From Symsagittifera roscoffensis (taxonomy: Eukaryota > Xenacoelomorpha > Acoela > Convolutidae): DNA of 64,000 nt. This document shows positions 56,520 to 64,000 of this stretch, in pieces. The notes beneath the pieces are model-generated. The model saw only the letters and a program-made list of their open reading frames with translations. It did not search any database and was not told the DNA's origin. Made by a program: the position numbers and the translations under genes. The stretch lies in contig NC_087063.1 of assembly GCF_963678635.1 (NCBI RefSeq), positions 14,265,006-14,329,005 of the forward strand, given 5' to 3'. The first letter of the stretch is position 1; the number at the start of each line of letters is the position of its first letter.

Positions 56520-56560
56520 TCTCTGCTGGCTGCGCCATGTTAAAGTCGTATCTGTAGACG
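56520..56560 (-). other. Gypsy primer-binding site and 5' LTR stub
   Basis: On the minus strand, ...ACGACTTTAACA (LTR end, 56,538 and upward) is followed at once by TGGCGCAGCCAGCAGAG (56,521-56,537), of the TGGCGC-type primer-binding class used by many gypsy elements. Only about 21 bases match the 3' LTR before the sequences diverge, so the rest of the 5' LTR is gone. Confidence 0.7.
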
Positions 56561-56622
56561 ATTCTGTATCTTTTTAATTTTTGTTTCATGAGCTTCGAAT
56601 ATATTGTGTATAAAATAATTTT

Positions 56623-56830
56623 GGCTCTTTTTCCTCTCCCCCTCCCCCCCCCCCACCTGCAAATTTTTACGTGTAATTTTGTTGTCCGATTGTTATGAAA
56701 ATTTACATACTGGTTAATAAGGCCACGACAAACATATTTGGTCTTCATACTCAACCTCGTAAAACCACTCGTTACACTAATAAGTTGAAACTGGCGTCAG
56801 GTGGGGGGGGGGGGGGGAAGAAAAAGAGCC
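56623..56830. mobile_element. hAT-like MITE family 1, copy 1
   Basis: The inverted ends GGCTCTTTTTCC and GGAA(G)AAAAAGAGCC are flanked by the 8-base duplication ATAATTTT (56,615-56,622 and 56,831-56,838). Poly-C and poly-G tracts lie just inside the two ends, and the centre has the motif AAAACCACTCGTTACAC. No coding capacity. Confidence 0.85.
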
Positions 56831-56839
56831 ATAATTTTT

Positions 56840-57040
56840 GAGCAATTATGAGCATTTTAAGATTGCCCTCACTCAAGCTCCAACTTTTTAGTGTAACGAG
56901 TGGTTTTACGAGGTTGATTATAAAGGCCAAATATGTTTGCCGTCGCTTTATCAGTCTTCATGTCAAATTTCATAACAATTGGACAAGCTGGTCAATAAAA
57001 TTTCGTGTAAAACTTTGCTGGTGGGGGGCGGGAGGAGGAA
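56840..57040. mobile_element. hAT-like MITE family 1, copy 2, left end lost
   Basis: Opposite orientation to copy 1. It keeps GTGTAACGAGTGGTTTTACG, the G-rich stretch and the right end GGAAAAAGAGCC, but the left terminal repeat is missing and no target duplication is visible. It abuts copy 1. Confidence 0.7.
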
Positions 57041-57358
57041 AAAGAGCCAAATTACCCTTTATGATGGATGCGTTTAGTATAAAACATAGTTTTCAAATTT
57101 AACTTTATTCACTACAAAAAAAATAAAACTGTACAACCAGAAAGTCGAGAGACAAACAGAGGACAGATTCAGCGCACCAAAGAGGCATATAAGTACGGTG
57201 CGGGATCGTTATGTCAGGTGACTGAGGTAAAGTTGGAAAAAGACCTAAAACCTAGCAGCTTTAGACCCTTAAAGAACCTGTAAGAGCATGAAATTGTTTT
57301 CTATTTCTCTAATACAGAGTAGGTGAGATCTTATCCTGTTATGTCTAAGCGACGTAAA
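57041..57358. other. Spacer, nothing recognised
   Basis: No gene or repeat was seen. It lies between two MITE copies. Confidence 0.4.
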
Positions 57359-57366
57359 ATCGATTT

Positions 57367-57560
57367 GGCTCTTTTTCCTTCCCCAAACACGAGCTTCATT
57401 TTTTTAGTGTAACGAGTGGTTTTACGATGTTGAGTATGAAGACCAAATATGTTTGTCGTGGCCTAATTAGTCTGTATGTAGATTTTCATAACAATCCGAT
57501 AAAGTGGTCAACAAATTTACATGTAAAAATTCGCAGGTGGGGGGAAAAGGAAAAAGAGCC
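57367..57560. mobile_element. hAT-like MITE family 1, copy 3
   Basis: The ends GGCTCTTTTTCC and GGAAAAAGAGCC are perfect inverted repeats. The 8-base duplication ATCGATTT is at 57,359-57,366 and 57,561-57,568. This is the cleanest copy, 194 bases long. Confidence 0.9.
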
Positions 57561-57813
57561 ATCGATTTTTCTGGTGGGGGAGCGGTAAAAGAGAGAATCT
57601 TTTGTGTAATTCCAAATTAAATTTGATTCCAAAAATTTAATTGAAATTACGTCCCGCAATAATCAAGATTTATTTCGTCATACTTTTAGCGCCGAAAAGA
57701 CAATATTGCAAAAGTCAAATTTCGTTCATTACTTGATAACTTTTAGTCCTTTTACAGAAATTAGTCAATAAACAAATCAAAAAAAATATCTTGCTCAGCT
57801 GAAAGTATTTAAA

Positions 57814-58059
57814 ATGAAAATGAATTCAATTTGTTTTTCTCGAGGGATTTTTTTGATGACTATAATGTCGGAAATGTCGTGCAATTTTTTGAGTGACACT
57901 CGGTCGGTAATCAACGGGTATGATGCCCCAGACAGACCCTACTATGTGAAATTGGACATCACCATGTACAGCAATGGCACTAGAGACTATTGTGGGGGGA
58001 CAATCATCAGTTCCAGATATGTTCTGACGGCCGCACACTGCCTCTATAAGATGGGCTAG
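57814..58059 (+). pseudogene. Trypsin-like serine protease, N-terminal fragment
   Basis: The fragment starts MKMNSICFSRGIFLMTIMSE, a possible signal peptide. A VINGYDAPDRPYYVKLDI segment follows, the position where chymotrypsin-family zymogens are cut to give a new Ile/Val N-terminus. Next comes CGGTIISSRYVLTAAHCLY at about residues 57-77, with the catalytic His in AAHC and the cysteine partner. A TAG follows four codons later. The catalytic Asp and Ser domains are not found downstream. No good splice donor sits between AAHC and the stop, so this is a truncated gene or pseudogene rather than a clear first exon. It would be a secreted protease. It is flanked on both sides by family 1 MITEs. 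Confidence 0.65.
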
Positions 58060-58135
58060 TTTTCAAGCTTTAGAAAATTTTTAAAGCCGTTAAATTTACT
58101 TTCCCATTACTTCACTAAATAAATTATAGATCCCA

Positions 58136-58339
58136 GGCTCTTTTTCCTACCCCCCCCCCCCACCTCACGCCAATTTCAACTTATTAGTGTAACGAGTGGT
58201 TTTACGAGGTTGAGTAAGAAGACCAAATATATTTGCTGTGACCTTATTAGTCTGTATGTAAATTTTCATAACAATTGGACAATGTGGTCAACAAATTTAC
58301 ATGAAAAAATTTGCAGGTGGGGGAAAAGGGAAAAGAGCC
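58136..58339. mobile_element. hAT-like MITE family 1, copy 4
   Basis: Ends GGCTCTTTTTCC and GGGAAAAGAGCC; the 8-base duplication AGATCCCA is at 58,128-58,135 and 58,340-58,347. It contains a poly-C tract at the left end and the AACGAGTGGTTTTACGAGG centre. Confidence 0.9.
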
Positions 58340-58424
58340 AGATCCCATAATAATCTAGTCAAGCTATTTTCCATGTCCACAAATGAGTTCCGAGTTTGAA
58401 CACTATTTTTACATTGCCATGATT

Positions 58425-58612
58425 GCCCCTTTCCAACCTGCGAGTTTTTATAAGTTGACTTATAGTTCAAATTGATCAATTGCTGTGAAATTTGACAAGC
58501 GGACTAATTAGGCGATGACAAATCTATTTGGCTTTTATAATTAGGCTTGTAAAACCACTCGTTACACCGCAAACTTGATGCTGGGGGTTGAAGGAAATAT
58601 AGCCAAAAAGAG
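58425..58612. mobile_element. hAT-like MITE family 1, decayed copy 5
   Basis: Inverted relative to copy 4: GTAAAACCACTCGTTACAC in the centre, CCAACCTGC near the left and a GAAGGAAATATAGCCA right end. The ends are mutated and no clear target duplication remains. Confidence 0.6.
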
Positions 58613-58641
58613 GGGTTAGTTCAATACAAGGTACAAATTTG

Positions 58642-58844
58642 GGATCTATTTATTAATCTCATTTATCAATCTCTACCCTTCAAGAAAGGGGGTTGTAAAT
58701 TTAGGCGGTTGTTTCACCAATCAGAACATAATGCAGCCAAATTAGAATTCTCAATACAAAGTTTTAGTGCTATTTGACTGTATTTATTGGTAGGGGTGGA
58801 TCTTCTTTAGTATATACCATAGGAGGGTTGAGACTTAAGTAGAT
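58642..58844. mobile_element. MITE family 2, copy c
   Basis: Begins GGATCTATTTATTAA and ends TTAAGTAGATC. Internally it has the CTTCAAGAAAGGGGG, CAATACAAAG-TTTAGTGC and TTTAGTATATACCAT blocks shared with copy d. It is more diverged than copies a and b. Confidence 0.65.
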
Positions 58845-58910
58845 CGTGAAGGGGGGAGAAATAAAAAGAGCCCAAAAGGGAGTTAAGTTCGTTACAAGGT
58901 AAAAAGTACG

Positions 58911-59106
58911 GGATCTACTTATCAGTATCTGTTCCCTTCAAGAAAGGGGGTTCTAAAAAGTAGTCAATTTTTCGACCAATCAGACCAAAATGCAGCAAAG
59001 TTATAACTCTCAATACAAAGCTCTAGTGCTAAGTTACGGTATTTGCTTATAAGGGTGGAGAGTCTTTAGTAGATACCATTGGGGTGTTGAGTTTATAAGT
59101 AGATCC
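58911..59106. mobile_element. MITE family 2, copy d
   Basis: Ends GGATCTACTTAT and ATAAGTAGATCC. It shares CTCTAGTGCTAA and TTTAGTAGATACCA with copies a and b, which ties this family to the elements at 39.8 and 43.3 kb. Between copies c and d a family 1 right end (AATAAAAAGAGCCC) is left at about 58,860-58,873. Confidence 0.7.
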
Positions 59107-59664
59107 AAATTTCGTGTAATCCTATTTCTTCATTTTTTCTGAATAAAGGGATACAGGGCATCATGTGGTGCGGGGAATATCTAACAAGACCCGTGGTTGC
59201 GTTACGCAAAAACATTTTGTCCTGACATTTTGTCCTCAAAAACAAACTTGTAAAACTACACTGATTTTTATATATCAACTTGTTGGAGAGAAAGTCAATC
59301 CGTAAACTTTTCCCAAGCGAAAGTAATGGTCACAAAATTTTACATATGACCAGATATGAGCAACTTCTATTACATCATCCCACCAGATAGGCTAGGTGCT
59401 ATCATAGTGAAATATATGATAATGAAGATAACTTTTTTGAAGTTTGTATTATTTTTGTGAAACAATCTATCGCGTATGAAGTATCTTTTTTCATTCGCTG
59501 TGAGTGGTGACTTTTGTTCAAACTGCAATTCTCCCGATTCTTCTTCAGTATTGTCATCAGAAGTGAGGTTGCCAGCAAGATGAGAAGTATGATCAGACTC
59601 TGTATCACTAGTTATTTTCTAGATCATCCGTGTGGTAGTTAGGCGTTTTGGGAGTAGCAAACCG
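59107..59664. other. Spacer, nothing recognised
   Basis: Open frames on the minus strand (59,093-59,278, 59,402-59,608) have no recognisable content. The second is leucine-rich at its start only. No repeat was seen. Confidence 0.35.
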
Positions 59665-59941
59665 TGTAACAGTCGTTTATTTACGTCACATATGAAGTTA
59701 GGAAAAACCTAGGCCGTATATCCTTTCGCGGTTCGCTTATGACATGGAACTCGAGGATAATTACTGCTTAAAGGCCACTACCAAAATAAACCCCACTCTA
59801 GACAAAAATAAGCACGCCCCTATGGCTAGGCCTCTAGATACCTAAAACACGCTATTGAACAGTGCAGATTTGATCCATTTCAGATAGATCAACCTGGAAC
59901 TCGCTGTACCTCAACATATATATGTAAAAAGCGCTCAACAA

Positions 59942-60280
59942 ATGAATTCAGCTCTCACATTTCAGACAATGACACTAGAAGTAGTCCGATCAGGTACTAT
60001 AAATGTAACTGTTCGAGTTTTAGATAAAGGTTATAAGTATAACTCAAGTAGTTTAACAAATTGTTCAAATAGCTTTGCTTTTTGGACCATTGGTTCACTT
60101 CAGTGGGTGACCTTGCACTCACATATCTACTCACGAAGCACTCACATAGCACTCACATATCCACCCTCTGTACTCTCTATCAGGAACAAGACAACTCTAC
60201 TCAAGTTAAATGTGCCAGTCGGTCATATTTGGAAGTTTGACCTTGAGCAACGCGAAATACATGATTTTGGGGTGAACTGA
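59942..60280 (+). other. Open frame of 112 codons inside the long-TIR element, unidentified
   Basis: Begins MNSALTFQTMTLEVVRSG and contains a threonine/serine-rich middle and a short ACTCACAT repeat at about 60,115-60,170, which contributes SHIYSRSTHIALT. No transposase motif was seen. It could be chance. Confidence 0.2.
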
Positions 60281-60310
60281 AATTTTTCATAAATTCGAAT
60301 TGAACATGTC

Positions 60311-60595
60311 ATGCTAAAGTTTCTCGCGACAACTGAAACTATCAGAAATATAAAATTAGAAGAATCTAACTACAATCGCGGGAAAGTAGTCGAAAAAACA
60401 GCGGGAAATTGCTATCCGCAATTTCCAGATATAAGATTGCAGGAGAGTAGAGCTGTCCCATTCTTAAGAGAAGACAGAGTGATCGCGAGTGGAGAAGAAA
60501 GCGAATCAGTGTTGGTCCAGAGTGAACCTTCGGTGGAAAGGTGGACAATCGAATTCTCCCAATGTTCCAGCCCCAAAACTCATTTCTCACGCTAA
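60311..60595 (+). other. Open frame of 94 codons inside the long-TIR element, unidentified
   Basis: Begins MLKFLATTETIRNIKLEESN and is charged, with REDRVIASGEESESVLVQSE. No known domain was recognised. A minus-strand frame overlaps it. Coding status is uncertain. Confidence 0.25.
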
Positions 60596-61084
60596 AACTT
60601 ATTCAATTAAAACTCCTCGAGTCAAACTTAATTCCCCCGTTTATTCTCGAGTTACTTATTGATTTAGTTACTCAATTCTAAAGTGTGCTGGTATGTGAGT
60701 ACCCAAATTAAACTTCTCGAGTGTGTTTTATATTGTTATGTTGTGGTAAGGAGAGTTTTAGGTTGATCCATCTGAAATGGATCAAAGTTCCACTGTCTAA
60801 TAAAAAGTAACTGTACGGATTCTTCCGACCCTGTTTTTAACGGCGTCCGCGTGTCTTAGACCTAAGTATGGGGACGTTCTTATTTCCCAGAGTGGAGGGT
60901 ATTTTGGTAGTGGCCTTTAAGCTGTAACGAGGGTTTTAGTCTCATGTCGCAAGTGAACCGAATTGGCTCCAACCGTTTCAGGTGTAGAAAAACACAAGAT
61001 ATAGTGTTCCTGACTCTTGAGCCAATGGTTATAGGGCCTATTTTTCTTTAACCTCATATGTGACTTAAGTAGGCGACTGTTACA

Positions 61085-62156
61085 AAAACATTATCGGGCA
61101 CATTGTGCACAACAGTCTGACTCTCGTCTGATTTTTTTCAGTTTTCCGGCAATTGTCAATTCAGCTGTTCTGATTTCTGTCTCATTGTTTCATTTATTTC
61201 GAGAAGCTTGACTCTGACGGGGCCAGCTCAAAATCGATGAAAATAAAACTGAGTTACAGAGACATTGGTCATTTACACAAGTTTGCTGTTCATGAAAACC
61301 TAATATACTCTCCAAAAATCAAAGCTGTGTAAAAATTTTACGCTAAATTTAGTTCCAGAATGAGAACAACTGTACTCTAAGTTTAATTCAAATTGTTCTG
61401 GTGTTGAAACTACAAGTAGTTTCAACACTTTACTAATAAAAAGGTTGTTAATTTGATGGAGTGTGATTGGTTAAGATTTAATATTTTATAGAGATAAAAT
61501 ATCATAATAATAACAATGATAGTTTAGATCTGGTTCCAAGAGTGTTGGTAAATGTTTTAATTCCGCAAAAATAAGTTTCTTCCGTGGCTCCAGATAAAGA
61601 ATAATATCCTTTTCTCTTTCTTTGAAAGTCATCTTAATAATTTTCTTCGGTTTCTCAAGGTGCATCGTTTTTTTCGAGTGTTGATATTCCAATCAGGGAT
61701 ATGAAGAAATAGACCATTGGATAGTCCGCCTGGTGATCGCCATTTGCTTCTTTATCAGTTTATTTTTTCACGCTATAATTAACGCGAAAATGTGTCAACC
61801 TGGCTCATACTTTCTCAAATTTGTCTGTAGACAATTCGGTTTTGCCTCGCAGCGCCTTAATATACCAACTTGTAGAAAATAAATTCAATCAAATTTGTTT
61901 CCCAAGTGGAAGAAAATGTCTCAGATTGATTTCACATACGAAAAGACATGAACAACTTCTACTACCTCGGTAAAATTTAACTTTTAGTTACACAAATTAT
62001 TTTCTTTAGAAGGCCCCAAGGTTAACTAGGTGGGCAAAAACGTGGCCATAAACTGCAGAAATTGGTGAAATAATTTGAAAGTGTCAAAATTTTTTGCTTT
62101 TTCTCTATCAAATATTGAAAGTAAACTAAAAGAAACAATATCTGAATAAATAATTT
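61085..62156. other. Spacer with a short palindrome
   Basis: No gene was recognised. A perfect hairpin GTGTTGAAACTA / TAGTTTCAACAC with a 4-base loop lies at 61,401-61,428. The minus-strand frame at 61,486-61,692 is lysine-rich without a known motif. Confidence 0.5.
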
Positions 62157-62255
62157 TGGCTTTTCTTCCTTACCATCCCCCAAACTCACATAAGCATCAA
62201 TTTTATGATGTAAAGAGTAGTTTTACAAAATTAAGCATGCCACCAAACATGTTTG
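62157..62255. mobile_element. hAT-like MITE family 1, truncated copy
   Basis: Left end GGCTTTTCTTCCTTACC followed by a family-like interior (AGAGTAGTTTTAC). It is cut off at the insertion point of the next copy, so the next copy landed inside it. Confidence 0.6.
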
Positions 62256-62472
62256 AGCTCTTTTTCCTCCCACCCCCCCCCCCCCCCCCCCCCCACCTCA
62301 CACGAGCTTCAATATATTAGTGCAACGAGTGGTTTTACGAGGTTGAGTATGAAGACCAAAAATGTTTGTCGTGGCCTTATTAGTCTGTATGTAAATTTTC
62401 ATAACAATCGAACAATGTGGTCAACAAATTTACATGAAAAAATTTGCAGGTGGGGGAAAAGGAAAAAGAGCC
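62256..62472. mobile_element. hAT-like MITE family 1, copy 6, nested
   Basis: Ends AGCTCTTTTTCC and GGAAAAAGAGCC; 8-base duplication CATGTTTG / CATGCTTG (one mismatch) at 62,248-62,255 and 62,473-62,480. It contains a long poly-C tract (about 62,273-62,294). Confidence 0.85.
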
Positions 62473-62672
62473 CATGCTTGTCATGACCAAAGTAGTTCGC
62501 ATACCAATTGTAGTAACAATCGCACAATGAGAAATATTTGTAGTAATCGGACAATGGGAAAGAAAGCACCAGATTTTTCAAAATTGGGGGCTATGAACTG
62601 CGCATGCTGGGGAATTAATTTGATATAGTGAAAACTTCTGAGATGTGGAATTCTTTTTTCATTTTTTCAAGA

Positions 62673-62900
62673 TCTGGCTCTTTTCCAGCTCCCCCCTTTC
62701 AAATTCAAATTTGAAAAGCTTATTTAACGTTGTCATAATGCAATGAAATTTGGCGTGGTGAACAAATCAACAACTGTGAACAGATTTGTTCTTCATTCTT
62801 TACAGCGTAACATCACGCATTTAGCCGTAATAACACGTAAAACAAACATAGGCTCTATTCCAGTTCCCCCCTTTTCAAAATACCGAGTTTTATGCTTGAT
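62673..62900. mobile_element. Two further family 1 end-like fragments
   Basis: GGCTCTTTTCCAGCTCCCCCCTTT at about 62,675 and GGCTCTATTCCAGTTCCCCCCTTT at about 62,850 look like left ends of family 1 or a sister family, in tandem 175 bases apart. Right ends were not found. Confidence 0.45.
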
Positions 62901-63235
62901 TTACGTGTTATTACTATTCTGGCCTTTTTTATAACTTTTTTATAACTTATAAAAACAGGAAACAGAATCGGTTTAATTCAAGAGAATCAATAAACGGCGA
63001 ATTTTAGTAATTTTTTTTGCACGGAATTAGCAACAACATTACACGTATCAAGTTAAAAAGTGGGCTTGTTCATGCCCTGATTTGTGTGACTTATGTGTTT
63101 TTTCACAATGAGTTCATACTTATCTCACGCAGTTTAATTAACAGAAACTCAATTGCAAACCAATTTTGAACCGATTAAAATATTAGCATTTTATGTTCTG
63201 TCAGGTTCGGCTCAAATAGGATTCTCAAATGAAAC

Positions 63236-63312
63236 GACATAGGTGAGAATCGAACCCACGCCGAACTCCCCGGAACGCACTATGTATACGCTGAGCTATA
63301 TAGCTGATTTTG
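63236..63312 (-). other. tRNA-like sequence with A-box and B-box, degenerate
   Basis: On the minus strand it has TAGCTCAGCGTAT (A-box-like) and GTGGGTTCGATTCTCAC, a good T-arm with B-box GGTTCGATTC. The acceptor strands do not pair, the anticodon stem is poor and the base before the putative anticodon is G rather than T. It is best seen as a tRNA pseudogene or the head of a tRNA-derived SINE. Confidence 0.35.
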
Positions 63313-63357
63313 CTAAGCAACTATACTGGCTTTATACTATACTTTCATACTTTAATG

Positions 63358-64000
63358 CTATGTAGCATTAAGATCCTCCACCCCCGAAGGAGCGAGAACC
63401 GGAACGAGCTTAACGAGCGGCCGAGTGTAGTTTCCGGAAACGGTCCTTAGGTTTGCGGAGCGGGCGGTGTTGTGTTTGCCGTAGTTTAGCGACGTTAAGC
63501 GTGCTAGTGGGTAGTGGCCCCTAGGGCTAGTGGATTCAACTAACCACACCATATCTCCCGTTTTCAAAGAGTATTCGGGAGGAGCATGCCACTTAACTCT
63601 TTTATTGAGTGTAGGGACGTACTCACTTAACCATTGCTGCCAAATTGCGTTTGCGTACGACTGCGCGCGGGCATAGCGCTTAGAGTGAGAATAGTTTTCA
63701 CTCGACCTTAGAGACGGAAACGTTAGACTGTGCTGACCTAAGAGGAAATGATTCGGCGTCAAAGCCTCAAAACTATCGGGGTCGTCAGAAACGGGAGTGA
63801 GTGGACGGGCGTTTAGTGAACCTTCAACTAGGCACATGGTTGTGTTCAAAATCTCGTCAGTCAACTTTCTTGACCCTAAGATTGCATAAAACACACGCTT
63901 ACAACTGCGCACCATTCGCTCCCATGCTCCACCTTGATGTGGTGCACTTGGACGATTATACTTCCACTTAATGTCTTTGTGTACGAGCGACAGTGGAGCT
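63358..64000 (-). CDS. pol: BEL/Pao Pol C-terminal part (integrase end), runs off the right edge
   Basis: An open minus-strand frame from the window edge to a TAG at 63,358-63,360. It starts at the edge with KWKYNRPSAPHQGGAWERM, which holds the catalytic Glu of the integrase DDE triad. MVRSCKRVFYAIL, SLNARPLTPVSDDP and ALTPNHFLLGQ follow, then the domain usually called DUF5641: WLSEYVPTLNKRVKW, GDMVWLVESTSPRGHYPLARL and the C-terminal YTRPLVKLVPVLAPSG. BEL/Pao elements are LTR retrotransposons of animals, and this integrase inserts their cDNA. No stop or frame change is present in the ~210 codons seen, so it is the least damaged coding piece in the window. The rest lies outside. Confidence 0.85.
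   Translation of the reverse strand, partial: APLSLVHKDIKWKYNRPSAPHQGGAWERMVRSCKRVFYAILGSRKLTDEILNTTMCLVEGSLNARPLTPVSDDPDSFEALTPNHFLLGQHSLTFPSLRSSENYSHSKRYARAQSYANAIWQQWLSEYVPTLNKRVKWHAPPEYSLKTGDMVWLVESTSPRGHYPLARLTSLNYGKHNTARSANLRTVSGNYTRPLVKLVPVLAPSGVEDLNAT

Larger units (their letters stand above)
49848..56560 (-). mobile_element. Ty3/gypsy LTR retrotransposon, nearly complete but inactive
   Basis: The best preserved element of the window. On the minus strand: the last 20-odd bases of a 5' LTR, a primer-binding site, Gag-protease-reverse transcriptase-RNase H-integrase, a charged C-terminal tail, polypurine tract and 3' LTR. The 5' LTR is lost beyond about 21 bases. The coding part is broken by frame changes near 54,745, 54,570, 54,400, 53,745 and in the integrase, and by a copia fragment with a flanking duplication at 51,579-52,605. 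Confidence 0.85.
59665..61084. mobile_element. 1.42-kb element with long terminal inverted repeats
   Basis: The left arm (59,666-59,905) and the right arm (about 60,753-61,083) match in inverted orientation over several blocks: TGTAACAGTCG at the tips, GTCACATATGA(A/G)GTTA, CGGTTC(G/A)CTT-GACATG, CTTAAAGGCCACTACCAAAA and TGATCCATTTCAGAT. The right arm has two additional segments of about 70 and 30 bases. The centre holds two unidentified plus-strand frames. No clear target duplication was found. It may be a non-autonomous DNA transposon or foldback element of unknown superfamily. Confidence 0.7.

Noticed and set aside
58040-58135. Splice donor and second exon for the serine protease
   Set aside because: No GT with a plausible donor context lies between the AAHC codons and the TAG, and no Asp- or Ser-domain coding sequence was found downstream.
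63236-63312. Functional tRNA gene
   Set aside because: The acceptor stem does not pair, the anticodon stem is weak and the conserved T before the anticodon is missing.

Overview
This is an AT-rich eukaryotic genomic window made almost entirely of transposable elements, their decayed pieces and tandem duplications of those pieces. The mix of a Polinton (Maverick), a BEL/Pao retrotransposon, Ty3/gypsy and Ty1/copia elements, hAT-like and Tc1-like non-autonomous elements, and a fragment of a trypsin-like secreted protease points to an invertebrate animal. BEL/Pao elements are known only from animals. The phylum cannot be told from the sequence. Only one plausible host-gene fragment was found, the protease at about 57.8 kb.

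Layout. 1-690: unassigned, with a poly-C run. 0.69-20.8 kb: a nested duplication zone. A ~2.3-kb unit (A1, A2) leads into a decayed minus-strand Ty3/gypsy Pol remnant (about 4.7-7.9 kb), then an AT-rich minisatellite (8.7-9.3 kb), then a B-type repeat (9.3-11.5 kb). About 8 kb of this (3,532-11,526) is repeated almost identically at 12,813-20,809. 20.8-31.8 kb: B-type macrosatellite units of 2.5-3.0 kb, each carrying the same unidentified reading frames. 32.1-37.4 kb: a decayed Polinton on the plus strand, in the order packaging ATPase, integrase, minor capsid protein, adenovirus pX-like protein, major capsid protein, small membrane protein, protease-like fragment. No DNA polymerase B was found. 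38.2-38.6 kb: a three-copy tandem repeat. 39.1-39.8 kb: a Tc1-like foldback element. 39.8-46.5 kb: a 3.2-3.5-kb tandem pair, each copy holding a MITE, a minus-strand BEL/Pao end and a copia LTR. 46.0-49.6 kb: a decayed plus-strand Ty1/copia element. 49.8-56.6 kb: the best preserved element, a minus-strand Ty3/gypsy retrotransposon with Gag, protease, reverse transcriptase, RNase H and integrase. It contains a captured copia fragment and an in-frame minisatellite. 56.6-62.9 kb: a field of short non-autonomous DNA transposons, several with clear 8-bp target-site duplications, plus the protease fragment and a 1.4-kb element with long terminal inverted repeats. 63.36-64.0 kb: the C-terminal end of a BEL/Pao Pol protein running off the right edge.

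The genes do not form a host pathway. The mobile elements are mostly immobile relics: nearly every coding region has stops or frame changes. The Polinton remnant is the most interesting content, because it keeps a recognisable virion-morphogenesis module. The B-repeat array that directly abuts it is the least explained. All family calls come from reading motifs by eye; no database search was run.
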